Part shown: piece after piece, positions 24,948 through 32,716 of the stretch
Layout of the letters: each line of letters starts with the position of its first letter
Position numbering within the stretch: position 1 is the first letter of the stretch
Origin: Chryseobacterium sp. Leaf394
GTDB lineage: Bacteria > Bacteroidota > Bacteroidia > Flavobacteriales > Weeksellaceae
Direction: 5' to 3'
DNA: 64,000 nucleotides
Assembly: GCF_001424105.1 (NCBI RefSeq)
Contig: NZ_LMQH01000012.1
Coordinates: 277,835 to 341,834, forward strand
Translations under genes and position numbers: made by a program
Notes under the pieces: generated by a model
Database searches by the model: none
Seen by the model: only the letters and a program-made list of their open reading frames with translations
What the model was told of the DNA's origin: nothing

Positions 24948-25553
24948 AGAGCCGTCATCATTCAGCAGGAATTGGAGAAACTTTATCCTGAAGTTCCGAT
25001 TCCGCTGGATCATACAGATCCTTACACATTGATGGTGGCGGTGGCACTTTCGGCTCAGACAACTGATAAAAAGGTGAATCAGGTTACGCCTGAGCTTTTC
25101 GCTGTTGCTGGTACGCCTCAAAGAATGGCAAAGCTGGAAGAATTTCAAATCAAAGAACTGATTAAAGAAATCGGACTTTCCAATACTAAAGCCAAAAACC
25201 TGAAAAGAATGGCTGAACTCCTCTTGGAAAACCACAACGGCATTGTCCCTCAAACTTTTGAAGAGCTTGAGGCGCTTCCCGGTGTTGGTCATAAAACAGC
25301 CTCTGTGGTGATGAGTCAGGCGTTTGGGTTTCCTGCATTTCCTGTCGACACGCACATTCACCGTTTGATGATTCAATGGAAACTGACTTCCGGTAAAAAT
25401 GTGGTGGAAACAGAACGGGACGCCAAAATGCTCTGGAAAGAAGACGTCTGGAACAAACTTCATCTTCAGATTATTTACTATGGAAGAGAATATTCTCCTG
25501 CGAGAGGGAAGGGCGAGAAAGATTTTCTCACCAAAATGCTCTTCGAAAAGTAA
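24933..25553 (+). CDS. nth: Endonuclease III, without the iron-sulfur cluster motif
   Basis: 206 aa. A DNA glycosylase/AP lyase that removes oxidised pyrimidines. The helix-hairpin-helix LPGVGHKTA gives the catalytic Lys121, and PVDTHIHR the catalytic Asp139. ALSAQTTDKKVN is the usual family block. Normal Nth ends with a C-x6-C-x2-C-x5-C loop holding a [4Fe-4S] cluster. Here the protein stops after YYGREYSPARGKGEKDFLTK with no Cys in that region, and indeed contains no cysteine anywhere. The catalytic residues are kept, so it is probably active. It converges with the outer-membrane protein gene, 18 nt away. Confidence 0.94.
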   Translation: MTKKQRAVIIQQELEKLYPEVPIPLDHTDPYTLMVAVALSAQTTDKKVNQVTPELFAVAGTPQRMAKLEEFQIKELIKEIGLSNTKAKNLKRMAELLLENHNGIVPQTFEELEALPGVGHKTASVVMSQAFGFPAFPVDTHIHRLMIQWKLTSGKNVVETERDAKMLWKEDVWNKLHLQIIYYGREYSPARGKGEKDFLTKMLFEK

Positions 25554-25571
25554 AAGCTCCGGGTGTTTCAA

Positions 25572-26099
25572 TTACAAACCGACTACAAAACCGATATTCG
25601 GCATAAGTCCGCTTGCAAAAATGCTGTTGTTTTCCCTGTACAACACATTATACATTACACCAAGCTGCAGGAAAGAGTTGTTGCCGATTCTCTGAAGATA
25701 TCCGCCACCAAGATAGAGCGCAGTCTCTTCGTCGGATGATTTGTAACCGTAAATTTTATCTTCATAATTAATAAAAAAATGCTGAAGATTTGCACCTACA
25801 TAGAATGATCTTGCGAAATAATAGTTGGCGAAAGGCCCCACTCCAAACATGGTTGACCTGTAAAAGTCTGAAGTCTGCCACATCACCGTCCCCGTGATTC
25901 CGGCCTCAAGATCTTCTGTTAAACGGTAACCAACTCTGGGTGCTGCCTGAATGTTGAACATAGAATTACTTCCGAAACCAAAGCCAATTCCGCCTCCGAA
26001 AGTCCATCGGCTGGGGCTTTCTGGGGCGTTGCCGATCGCGATCTGCGAATAGGCAAAAGTGGAAATCAAAACTGAAGTCGCAATAAAAAGTTTTCTCAT
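25572..26099 (-). CDS. Outer-membrane beta-barrel protein
   Basis: 175 aa. A signal peptide (about residues 1-18, LFIATSVLISTFAYSQ) is followed by alternating polar and hydrophobic strands with Gly/Tyr turns (GGGIGFGFGSN, APRVGYRLTEDLEAGI, VGPFANYYFARSFYVGANL). It ends in a hydrophobic residue pattern (MPNIGFVVGL). This fits a small eight-stranded barrel of the type annotated as outer-membrane beta-barrel in Bacteroidota. No substrate or role is visible. Monocistronic. Confidence 0.8.
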   Translation of the reverse strand: MRKLFIATSVLISTFAYSQIAIGNAPESPSRWTFGGGIGFGFGSNSMFNIQAAPRVGYRLTEDLEAGITGTVMWQTSDFYRSTMFGVGPFANYYFARSFYVGANLQHFFINYEDKIYGYKSSDEETALYLGGGYLQRIGNNSFLQLGVMYNVLYRENNSIFASGLMPNIGFVVGL

Positions 26100-26271
26100 A
26101 TCATGTAATTTTTAACGTGAACAAAATCTTTCAAACTTAAACAAAATCACTTCTTGACAGCGGTGAGCGCAATTTTTGATTAAATTTTAAGTAATACAAA
26201 AGCAAGTCTGTAAAGAATATCGTTTTTATCAATCCTTAAAAATATCATTTTTTTTGCGAATGAGATTGTCG

Positions 26272-26279
26272 TAATTTTG
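26272..26279 (+). promoter_or_regulatory. -7 promoter element (TAATTTTG) of mnmA
   Basis: TAATTTTG lies 47 nt before the mnmA ATG. The leader that follows contains an imperfect hairpin (AACTCCCGTTAAGAGTT). Confidence 0.45.
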
Positions 26280-26326
26280 CGGCTCAACTAAGAACTCCCG
26301 TTAAGAGTTTCGTAAAATTGAATTAA

Positions 26327-27514
26327 ATGAAAGTAGTAGTAGGCCTCTCCGGAGGTGTAGATTCAAGTGTTACGGCGTATTTGCTGCAACAGCAAGGTCA
26401 CGAAGTCGTGGCTCTTTTTATGAGAAACTGGAACGATGCTTCCGTAACTTTGGAAGACGAGTGTCCGTGGATTGAAGACAGTAATGATGCTTTAATGGTT
26501 GCTCAGAAGCTGGGAATTCCGTTTCAGGTGATTGATATGAGCGATTTGTACAAAGAAAGAATCGTTGACTATATGTTTGACGAATATCAGAAGGGAAGAA
26601 CTCCAAATCCTGATGTTCTGTGCAATAGGGAAGTGAAATTCGATGTTTTTATGAAGACTGCAATGTCGCTTGGTGCGGATAAAGTTGCAACAGGTCATTA
26701 TGCACGAGTAGATTCTACAATTGATGAAAACGGAAAAGAAATCTTTCATCTTCTGGCAGGAAAAGACAATAACAAAGACCAGTCGTATTTTTTATGTCAG
26801 TTGAATCAGGATCAGCTTTCAAAAGCATTATTTCCAATCGGAGAGCTGACGAAACCTCAGGTGAGAGAAATTGCCAGAGAAATGGAATTGGTAACTGCTG
26901 ACAAAAAAGATTCGCAAGGTCTGTGTTTTATTGGGAAAGTTAGTTTGCCACAGTTTCTACAACAGCAATTGGTGCCGAAAGAAGGTGAGATCATCGAAAT
27001 TTTTAAAGATTCTCCATTGTTTTCTCAGGAAATTCCGGTATTTTCTTCAAAAGAAGATGAACTTGAATTTTTAAGCAGAAAAATAAATTATAAAAAATCT
27101 GACGGAAAAGTAATTGGCAAGCATCAGGGTGCACAGTTTTTCACCATCGGTCAAAGTAAAGGTCTGGGAATTGGGGGTCATAAAGAATCCTGTTTTATCG
27201 TTTCCAGAGATATGGAAAACAATATCATCTTTGTTGGTGAGGGCCACAGCTTCCCGGGTCTGCATAAGAAAGCTTTAAAAATTGATAATACTGAACTGCA
27301 CTGGGTTCGTGAAGATTTAAGACTGAAAAATGGTGAATCTATGGAGGTGATGGCGAGATTCCGTTACAGACAGGAACTTCAGAAAGCTGTAATCTATCAG
27401 TTTGAAAATGCCTTTTTTATGGAATTTGAAAATCCTCAATCAGCTATTGCAGAAGGACAGTTTGCTGCTTGGTATCTGGAGGATGAACTGATTGGAAGCG
27501 GTGTGATTTCTTAA
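26327..27514 (+). CDS. mnmA: tRNA-specific 2-thiouridylase MnmA
   Basis: 395 aa. It thiolates U34 of tRNA-Lys, -Glu and -Gln. The PP-loop GLSGGVDSS (residues 6-14) activates the uridine with ATP. The two catalytic cysteines are Cys99 ([12 protein letters not shown]) and Cys200 ([10 protein letters not shown]), matching E. coli Cys102 and Cys199. [21 protein letters not shown] marks the C-terminal tRNA-binding part. There is a small insertion around residues 220-245 compared with E. coli. Monocistronic, with its own promoter and terminator. Confidence 0.97.
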   Translation: MKVVVGLSGGVDSSVTAYLLQQQGHEVVALFMRNWNDASVTLEDECPWIEDSNDALMVAQKLGIPFQVIDMSDLYKERIVDYMFDEYQKGRTPNPDVLCNREVKFDVFMKTAMSLGADKVATGHYARVDSTIDENGKEIFHLLAGKDNNKDQSYFLCQLNQDQLSKALFPIGELTKPQVREIAREMELVTADKKDSQGLCFIGKVSLPQFLQQQLVPKEGEIIEIFKDSPLFSQEIPVFSSKEDELEFLSRKINYKKSDGKVIGKHQGAQFFTIGQSKGLGIGGHKESCFIVSRDMENNIIFVGEGHSFPGLHKKALKIDNTELHWVREDLRLKNGESMEVMARFRYRQELQKAVIYQFENAFFMEFENPQSAIAEGQFAAWYLEDELIGSGVIS

Positions 27515-27579
27515 AATTTTAAGATTTCGCAGATTTAGGAACTCTCTTCATTATTATTTAATGATAAGACATAAATAAT

Positions 27580-27608
27580 CCCGAAGCATCTTTGTTTCGG
27601 GTTTTTGT
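27580..27608 (+). terminator. Rho-independent terminator after mnmA
   Basis: CCCGAA (27580-27585) pairs with TTCGGG (27596-27601) and is followed by TTTTTGTTTG. Confidence 0.7.
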
Positions 27609-27627
27609 TTGTTAAATGTAAAACTGA

Positions 27628-27978
27628 TTATTTCAACTTTTTGTTGAAGTGTGTTGATTTAAAAAATAGAATTACAGTTATTTCTATCATCAGAATAACT
27701 GTCAGATAGACGACAGGTTTTCCCAGGTAAATTCCTCTGATGAGTTTGATTATTCCTAAACTAAAAATGATGATGAGGAAATAAAGTATTGACCTCAGGT
27801 TATTGATCTTTAAAAGTTTTCCGAGGATAACTGTCACACATAATCCAGTTAAAATAATCAGATAAAACTGCAGAAAGGCAGGACCTTTTAAAGTAATCGG
27901 ATTAAGTGTCTGATGACTGATGAACAACCAGAACAGCGCCGTGATTACTGAAACTGAATGTAATGCTGTACTTTTCAT
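27628..27978 (-). CDS. Small integral membrane protein of unknown function
   Basis: 116 aa from the ATG at 27978. Four hydrophobic segments follow each other (VSVITALFWLFI, FLQFYLIILTGLCVTVIL, ILYFLIIIFSLGIIKLI, VYLTVILMIEITVILFF), with a Lys-rich C-terminus. The same frame extends upstream for 64 codons as an Ala/Glu-rich sequence, but that part is the shadow of the glycine-rich gene in another frame. The start is 13 nt downstream of the glycine-rich gene's stop, so the two are probably one operon. Confidence 0.7.
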   Translation of the reverse strand: MKSTALHSVSVITALFWLFISHQTLNPITLKGPAFLQFYLIILTGLCVTVILGKLLKINNLRSILYFLIIIFSLGIIKLIRGIYLGKPVVYLTVILMIEITVILFFKSTHFNKKLK

Positions 27979-27991
27979 ATCATTATTTTTT

Positions 27992-28753
27992 TTAGCTTCC
28001 ACATCCTCCTCCGCCGCATCCACCGCAACCTCCGCCGCCGCAACTGCTTCCTCCTGAATCACCGCCGCTGCTGCAACTGGAGCCTCCATCGCTGGAAATG
28101 CTTCCTCCTTCTCCGTTGCTTCCGTTTTTGTCTTTGTTTTTACCGAACGCGGTTCCAAGAATTGCTGCAAAAATATTCAGCACCACAAAAAAGGCAATGA
28201 ATCCACCGATAACCGTTACCAAAACTCCTGAAACCGAGTCTGAGCAGGATCCAAGAAGGAGGAGAGCAGTGAAGAAAGAAGTCAATTTTAAATTCTTCAG
28301 CCAAGATATCTTAGGTTTAAGTTTTGAAATCTGACCGTTCCAGATTTCAGCTGGTGGCTCCAAGCCGAAAACTTTACGATAGTTTTCCAGAGTTTCTGAG
28401 AACCAGTTCTGATGTTTTGTGTTTTCAGAGTTTCCTCCTGTGGATGGGTGGTGATGAAGACTTCTTTTCAGGATATTCGGGCAGAAATCTTCCCAGTAAT
28501 TCTGAGTGTAAATCAAATGCATGTGCCAGACTTTATCTACGGTTTCACTTGGTGATGCGCCGTGAGGCAAGATACAGCAGAGGTACACAAACTTTTTGTA
28601 CTCTTCAATCGCTTTCCGGGTGAATTCTGCACTCCAGTTTTCTTCTTTTGCCAGTTTTTTTGAGAATGGAAATGTCGCATTCTCCTGATCTAATGAAAAT
28701 CCCTGAATTCTTTGCCAAAGATTTTCGTTTTCTAATACAATTTCTGTTTTCAT
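27992..28753 (-). CDS. DUF1399/GRDP-like membrane protein with Gly/Ser/Cys-rich tail
   Basis: 253 aa from the ATG at 28753. The first ~120 residues read like the glycine-rich-domain-protein (DUF1399) family: EYKKFVYLCCILPHGASPS, then VDKVWHMHLIYTQNYWEDFC and a LHHHPS block. One or two membrane segments follow (about 165-205, SVSGVLVTVIGGFIAFFVVLN). The last ~45 residues are almost only Gly, Ser and Cys, ending in alternating GGGGC units. Such tails are common in proteins of this name but their role is unknown. It would be exposed on one side of the inner membrane; metal binding by the Cys tail is a guess. Confidence 0.75.
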   Translation of the reverse strand: MKTEIVLENENLWQRIQGFSLDQENATFPFSKKLAKEENWSAEFTRKAIEEYKKFVYLCCILPHGASPSETVDKVWHMHLIYTQNYWEDFCPNILKRSLHHHPSTGGNSENTKHQNWFSETLENYRKVFGLEPPAEIWNGQISKLKPKISWLKNLKLTSFFTALLLLGSCSDSVSGVLVTVIGGFIAFFVVLNIFAAILGTAFGKNKDKNGSNGEGGSISSDGGSSCSSGGDSGGSSCGGGGCGGCGGGGCGS

Positions 28754-28870
28754 TTTGTTTTCTTTAATTTTTCTACTCAAATATCCTTTGATTTGAAAAT
28801 ATAAAAGTCCTGCAAAAATCTTTTTAAGAATTAAAAAAATCTTAAATTAGTCTTATCATAAAAGTAGATA

Positions 28871-29767
28871 ATGAGAAAAGAAGATATTTTACATCTTGAG
28901 AAACTGATGAATTTCCTTAGCCTCCAGTTTCTAAAGAAAAACCGCTGGGAAGATGTTTCCAAAACGGAATGGTCTTACATTGTTGACGAAATCAATGATC
29001 TGATCATCAGTGACAATAATGAAAAAAGCATTAAAAAAGATCCGGAATTGCTGGGCTCCAATTATTTATATGAACATTTGATCATCAATAAGCTGAAGAA
29101 ATATTACCAAAATGAAAATTCAGTTTTAAGTAAGCCGAATCTGGCAAAACTGACGAAGATTGTTAAGGTTTTGGGCTATTCAAATTATATAGATTTTATC
29201 AACTCCAATACAGAGTCGTTTAACTTTAATGATCTGAGAATTGATATGAACAACGTAAAACAAAACACAGAACTGCTCGACAGACTCGTGGGCTGCTGGT
29301 ATTCCTACAACAGAAACCTTCCGGAGAATCCTCTGCAGTCGAAAGAAGACAGAATCTGGCGCTCCGCAACAGAAATTTATAAGTCTGAAACTTCAGGCGA
29401 ATATTTTGTTGAAAGAAGCGGTGGCGACCGTCACAAGTATTTCGGGAAAATCACAGCGTATTCAGATTATGTTTTCATCATCATGAACAGCAATACGTTT
29501 ATCCGCCAAAGGCATTTTATCTCAAGAATAAAAGATATCAATGAGAAGATGAAAAATCCAGAATATAAGCTCTATGAACTGCATTTTATAAGTACGTGTA
29601 TTAGTTTTAATCAGGAGCCGATTGCTCTTTTTGAAATATTTCAGAAAGCAGACAGAAAAAACTTTATTCCTGACTCCATCAGTTTTCCTATCGACAGCGA
29701 CCAGATTCCGGCATCAGTTATCAGACAGCTGGAAGATACCGAAGCCAACAGAATCGATTATAAATAA
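28871..29767 (+). CDS. Hypothetical protein, soluble
   Basis: 298 aa, no signal peptide or membrane segment. The N-terminal half is helical (ILHLEKLMNFLSLQFLKKN, KLTKIVKVLGYSNYIDFINS). The C-terminal half has mixed strands (LVGCWYSYNRNLPENP, YFVERSGGDRHKYFGKITAYSDYVFIIM). The RIWRSATEIYKS and ERSGGDRHKYFGKI segments look like a conserved core. I do not recognise the family. Its own promoter region (28781-28870) is divergent from the GRDP-like gene. Confidence 0.65.
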   Translation: MRKEDILHLEKLMNFLSLQFLKKNRWEDVSKTEWSYIVDEINDLIISDNNEKSIKKDPELLGSNYLYEHLIINKLKKYYQNENSVLSKPNLAKLTKIVKVLGYSNYIDFINSNTESFNFNDLRIDMNNVKQNTELLDRLVGCWYSYNRNLPENPLQSKEDRIWRSATEIYKSETSGEYFVERSGGDRHKYFGKITAYSDYVFIIMNSNTFIRQRHFISRIKDINEKMKNPEYKLYELHFISTCISFNQEPIALFEIFQKADRKNFIPDSISFPIDSDQIPASVIRQLEDTEANRIDYK

Positions 29768-29926
29768 AATTTTAGATCCCAAAATTACATTCGTCGACAC
29801 AATTTCATCATTCATCTATACAAATCAGTTATACTTCTATAAGCCTTTATTAATGGCGTTTTAGGGCATGTCTATTGTTTCATTTAAAACAGAAAACAAT
29901 TAATTAACCTTAAAAAATAAAGCCTT

Positions 29927-30232
29927 ATGAAAAAATTAGTTTTAGCAGCAAGTTTATTTGTTGCAGTAGCCATCACAGCACAGCAAAGAAGAGTAGAAGT
30001 GAAGCATGACCGTGTAGAAAACAGACAAAATCAAAACGGCTGGTACGGATTGGGACTGTCTGCATCTCAGGAAAGACAGATAAAATCTTTGGAAAGAGAA
30101 AGACTTACCGAAAGAGGATATGAAGCCAGAATCAAAAGCATTCTTACCAGACAACAGTATCAGAGATATGTTCAGAACCAGAAAAAAGGTGGCAAGGACA
30201 GAAAAGTAGCGTTCAACCGCTCATTTAGATAA
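29927..30232 (+). CDS. Small secreted basic protein
   Basis: 101 aa. The signal peptide spans about residues 1-19 (KKLVLAASLFVAVAITAQ). The mature part is Arg/Gln/Lys-rich and helical: LSASQERQIKSLERERLTERGYEARIKSILTRQQYQRY. The L.A.QE.QI...E and LT..Q-type spacing recalls the periplasmic Spy/CpxP-like chaperone family (LTXXQ), though the fit is loose. Monocistronic, followed by a terminator shared with the convergent response regulator. Confidence 0.65.
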   Translation: MKKLVLAASLFVAVAITAQQRRVEVKHDRVENRQNQNGWYGLGLSASQERQIKSLERERLTERGYEARIKSILTRQQYQRYVQNQKKGGKDRKVAFNRSFR

Positions 30233-30246
30233 TATTTGCGAAAGAG

Positions 30247-30270
30247 GCCGGGAAATTTTCCGGCTTCTGT
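30247..30270. terminator. Hairpin terminator between convergent genes
   Basis: GCCGG (30247-30251) pairs with CCGGC (30260-30264), extended by GAAA/TTTT, and is followed by TTCTGTATTTTT. Confidence 0.6.
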
Positions 30271-30274
30271 ATTT

Positions 30275-31018
30275 TTATGAAACCAGCCAGTCTTTAAAAT
30301 CCTTTACACGCTCCCGGCTCACAGTAATTTCTTCATCAGGCTGGAAATTTAATTCTACTTTATAATTGGGCGAAGTGTGAATATTTTTAATATAATCTGA
30401 ATTGATTATAAACTGCCTGTTTACCCGGAAAAACTTTTGGTCATCAAGAACTTCCGTAAGTTCATCTAAAGTGAAATCTGAAGGATAAGACCTGTCCGAA
30501 GTTTGCAGATAAACAATTTTATTTTCGCTGAAAAAACAGCTGATTTCCGAGGTCTGGACAATTTTTAGATTATAACCGATTTTAACTAAAACCCTGGAGA
30601 GAGTAGATTTGTCTTTTTTAATTAAATCTTTAATTTCCTGAGAATTAACGGCGTTACCTGAAGGAATGAATGATCTGAATTTTTCTACCGCAGAAGCGAG
30701 ATCCTCATCCATAATCGGTTTCAGAAGATAGTCGATGCTGTTGAGTTTAAATGCTTTCAGTGTGTATTGGTCAAACGCAGTGGTATAAATAATGAAAGCC
30801 TTTGTCGGCGTTTTTTCAAAAATGTCAAACGAGAGGCCGTCGCCCAGAACGATATCAGAAAAGATCAGCTGCGGATGTTCATTCTCAGAAAACCACTGTA
30901 CGCCTTCTTCCACAGACTCTATTTTGGCAACGATTTCTATGTCCGGAAATTCGCTGAGCATTCTTTCAAGCTTTCGGGCTGCGGGTTTTTCGTCTTCGAT
31001 GATGAGCGTTCTGAGCAT
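30275..31018 (-). CDS. LytTR-family response regulator
   Basis: 247 aa. The receiver domain (about 1-120) has the acidic pair in LIIEDE, the phospho-acceptor Asp55 in LIFSDIVLGD, the Thr/Ser switch in IIYTTAFDQYT, and Lys in YLLKPI. The C-terminal LytTR DNA-binding domain (about 145-247) shows EISCFFSENKIVYL and FFRVNRQFIINSDYIKNI. This is the AlgR/LytR type that pairs with His_kinase (PF06580) kinases such as the one at 32703-34034. It lies downstream of two 2TM genes in the same direction, so its expression may follow the 2TM promoter. Confidence 0.92.
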   Translation of the reverse strand: MLRTLIIEDEKPAARKLERMLSEFPDIEIVAKIESVEEGVQWFSENEHPQLIFSDIVLGDGLSFDIFEKTPTKAFIIYTTAFDQYTLKAFKLNSIDYLLKPIMDEDLASAVEKFRSFIPSGNAVNSQEIKDLIKKDKSTLSRVLVKIGYNLKIVQTSEISCFFSENKIVYLQTSDRSYPSDFTLDELTEVLDDQKFFRVNRQFIINSDYIKNIHTSPNYKVELNFQPDEEITVSRERVKDFKDWLVS

Positions 31019-31073
31019 AGGTCGTTTTTTAGTTTTAAATCTGAACTATAAAAGTAATTAAATCTTTCTTTCC

Positions 31074-31349
31074 TTAAAAATTTATCGGCTTTTTGGTCTT
31101 GTTCATTTCGTCCTGTAAAATCTTTTCCTCCCATTCAGAATTTAAAATAAACAGTTTTACCGCTTTTACCGCAATGATGATTCCCCAGACTGTAAGAATG
31201 ATTGAACCGGTTGAAATGGCTTCAGTAAAATCTCCGTATTTGATAAATCTTCTCGTAAAGATGATTAAAGCTACGATTCCGAACCACATGCAGTTTTTGT
31301 AGAATGATTTCAGGTCTTTTACTCTTTGTTGTGCAGTTTGATATTCCAT
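31074..31349 (-). CDS. 2TM domain protein
   Basis: 91 aa. The layout is YQTAQQRVKDLKSFYKN, then two membrane helices (about residues 18-38 and 45-68), then EWEEKILQDEMNK. This is the 2TM domain (PF13239) pattern: a basic amphipathic start with RVK.L..FY, two helices, and a W.E.KI...M tail. It sits between another 2TM gene and the LytTR regulator, with short gaps. Its function in signalling is unknown. Confidence 0.85.
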   Translation of the reverse strand: MEYQTAQQRVKDLKSFYKNCMWFGIVALIIFTRRFIKYGDFTEAISTGSIILTVWGIIIAVKAVKLFILNSEWEEKILQDEMNKTKKPINF

Positions 31350-31382
31350 GATGTTTATTTTTAAATTGTTATTAATTTGTAA

Positions 31383-31679
31383 TTAAAGTGATTTTACGTT
31401 TCTTTTTTCTCTGTCCATGATTTCCTGAATCTTTTTCTCTTCCCAGTCTTTTCCGATCCCGAAAGTGTTTACGGCATGAGCAACAATTCCAATTCCCCAT
31501 CCTAACATCGGCCAGTAAAACCACAAATGTTGAGGTGATGTGATCATATTAATAATGATTAAAAACGGAATGACGATGCAGTATGAAGCAAGATTTCCAT
31601 AAAAACCTTTGAGGTCTTTTACTCTCTTTGCTGCTTTTTCGTAAGCTAAGTTTTCTTTGTTGTAAGTAAGATTTTCCAT
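31383..31679 (-). CDS. 2TM domain protein
   Basis: 98 aa. It has the family pattern AYEKAAKRVKDLKGFYGNL, two helices with LWFYWPMLGWGIGIVAHAV, and WEEKKIQEIMDREKR. It is the closest relative of the tail fused to the histidine kinase (both share SYCIVIPFLI, WPMLGWGIG and KIQEIM). It is the first gene after a full promoter at 31724-31755. Confidence 0.87.
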   Translation of the reverse strand: MENLTYNKENLAYEKAAKRVKDLKGFYGNLASYCIVIPFLIIINMITSPQHLWFYWPMLGWGIGIVAHAVNTFGIGKDWEEKKIQEIMDREKRNVKSL

Positions 31680-31723
31680 GATGTTTTATTTTAAAAATTA
31701 GTATCTGTTTGTTTTTGTTGAGA

Positions 31724-31755
31724 CAAATGTAGAACAGAAAACCACCCCAATTCAA
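31724..31755 (-). promoter_or_regulatory. Complete promoter of the 2TM-2TM-regulator unit
   Basis: On the minus strand TTG (31755-31753), a 21-nt spacer and TACATTTG (31731-31724) fit the Bacteroidota -33/-7 consensus. The 2TM gene starts 45 nt downstream. Ten nt upstream of the TTG lies the dyad ACCG-AA-CGGT (31765-31774). Confidence 0.6.
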
Positions 31756-31764
31756 CTTTATCTA

Positions 31765-31778
31765 ACCGAACGGTCATT
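31765..31778. promoter_or_regulatory. Operator-like dyad ACCG-AA-CGGT upstream of the 2TM promoter
   Basis: ACCGAACGGT is a perfect 4+4 dyad. Together with the following CATT it shares AACGGTCATT with 19208-19217. The regulator is unknown; the TetR-like appearance is an inference. Confidence 0.3.
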
Positions 31779-31799
31779 TTTGGCGACTGAACAGCAAAA

Positions 31800-31831
31800 A
31801 TCCCGACTCAGACGAATCGGGATTATTTTTT
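31800..31831. terminator. Bidirectional terminator splitting the signalling cluster
   Basis: ATCCCGA (31800-31806) pairs with TCGGGAT (31817-31823). A T tract follows on the plus strand and, on the minus strand, TTTTTGCTG. It ends the transcript carrying the kinase and methyltransferase-like genes just upstream of the separate 2TM promoter. Confidence 0.7.
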
Positions 31832-31848
31832 TAATAAGTAAACTGATC

Positions 31849-32415
31849 TTAATAAATTAACGGGATCAGCATTTTTGTTCTTTTTCGGTAGTTGAGGTAA
31901 TCATCTCCGAAAGTTTCTATCAAAGCTTTTTCTTCTACAGCAATCCTGTATCTGAACGCGATGCAGACGGGAATAAAAACAATAATTAAAGAAATCCAGT
32001 TATTGAGATACAGGCCAAGACCTAAAAATGTAAGCAGTGCAAAACTGTACGACGGATGCCTCAAAATCTGATAAATGCCATCCTGCTTAATCTTATGGTC
32101 CTGCCGGATGCTGACATCTACAGTAAAATATTTTCCGAGACTCCTAATAATCATCCATCGGATCAAAACACCTGTGATAATCATGGTTAAACCTGAAAAG
32201 TAAATCCAGTCCTGATCAGTAATCTCAAATGCAGTTGTTTTTGAAATAAATACGCCCAAAAAAACTGATGGCATAATCACAATCCAGAGGATATTCAGGG
32301 TTGAGCTGTCCTTTTTTTCAGCCGTTTCATCAGACTTTAAAATTCTTTTGTAATAGATTTCTGTTGCAAACCAGACGGCGACTGATAAGTAGAAGATGGT
32401 TTCAAGAATTTCCAT
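31849..32415 (-). CDS. ICMT/PEMT-like membrane methyltransferase family protein
   Basis: 188 aa with four or five membrane segments. The C-terminal half has the signature of isoprenylcysteine/phospholipid methyltransferase-like proteins: DGIYQILRHPSYSFALLTFLGLGL, then a long hydrophobic stretch and EEKALIETFGDDYLNYRKRTKMLIP. The R-H-P and E..L...FG..Y..Y elements are the conserved SAM-binding features. The substrate is unknown. It overlaps the neighbouring 2TM gene by 14 nt, so the two are translationally coupled. Confidence 0.85.
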   Translation of the reverse strand: MEILETIFYLSVAVWFATEIYYKRILKSDETAEKKDSSTLNILWIVIMPSVFLGVFISKTTAFEITDQDWIYFSGLTMIITGVLIRWMIIRSLGKYFTVDVSIRQDHKIKQDGIYQILRHPSYSFALLTFLGLGLYLNNWISLIIVFIPVCIAFRYRIAVEEKALIETFGDDYLNYRKRTKMLIPLIY

Positions 32416-32716
32416 GCTGATTGTTTTTATTCATCAGTTCTTTTATTTTTTTCTCTTCCCAGTTTCTGAAAAAGCTGAACCTTGGGAAAAATACAAACAG
32501 GGCATGTATCAGAACACCAATTCCCCAGAAAGTTGCCGTCGTAAAATTTTTAAACTGAAAATAAGTTTCTCCAGGTCGTAAATCGTAATAATTAAATACC
32601 GCAATCAGGATATTCACAGCAACGTATGAGAACAGATGTCCATAGAAGCCGCGCAGCTTTTCGACCTGTTTTTTGGCCTGCTGATACCGAAAGTCATTTT
32701 GATTAAACTGATCCAT
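32402..32716 (-). CDS. 2TM domain protein
   Basis: 104 aa. FRYQQAKKQVEKLRGFYGHL, two helices (with ATFWGIGVLIHALFVFFP), and WEEKKIKELMNKNN complete the 2TM pattern. It overlaps the histidine kinase gene by 14 nt at its start and the methyltransferase-like gene by 14 nt at its end, so three reading frames are tightly coupled. Confidence 0.87.
   Translation of the reverse strand: MDQFNQNDFRYQQAKKQVEKLRGFYGHLFSYVAVNILIAVFNYYDLRPGETYFQFKNFTTATFWGIGVLIHALFVFFPRFSFFRNWEEKKIKELMNKNNQHGNS

Noticed and set aside
27979..28170. 64-codon upstream part of the small membrane protein frame
   Set aside because: It is Ala/Glu-rich because it reads the glycine-rich gene (27992-28753) in another frame.
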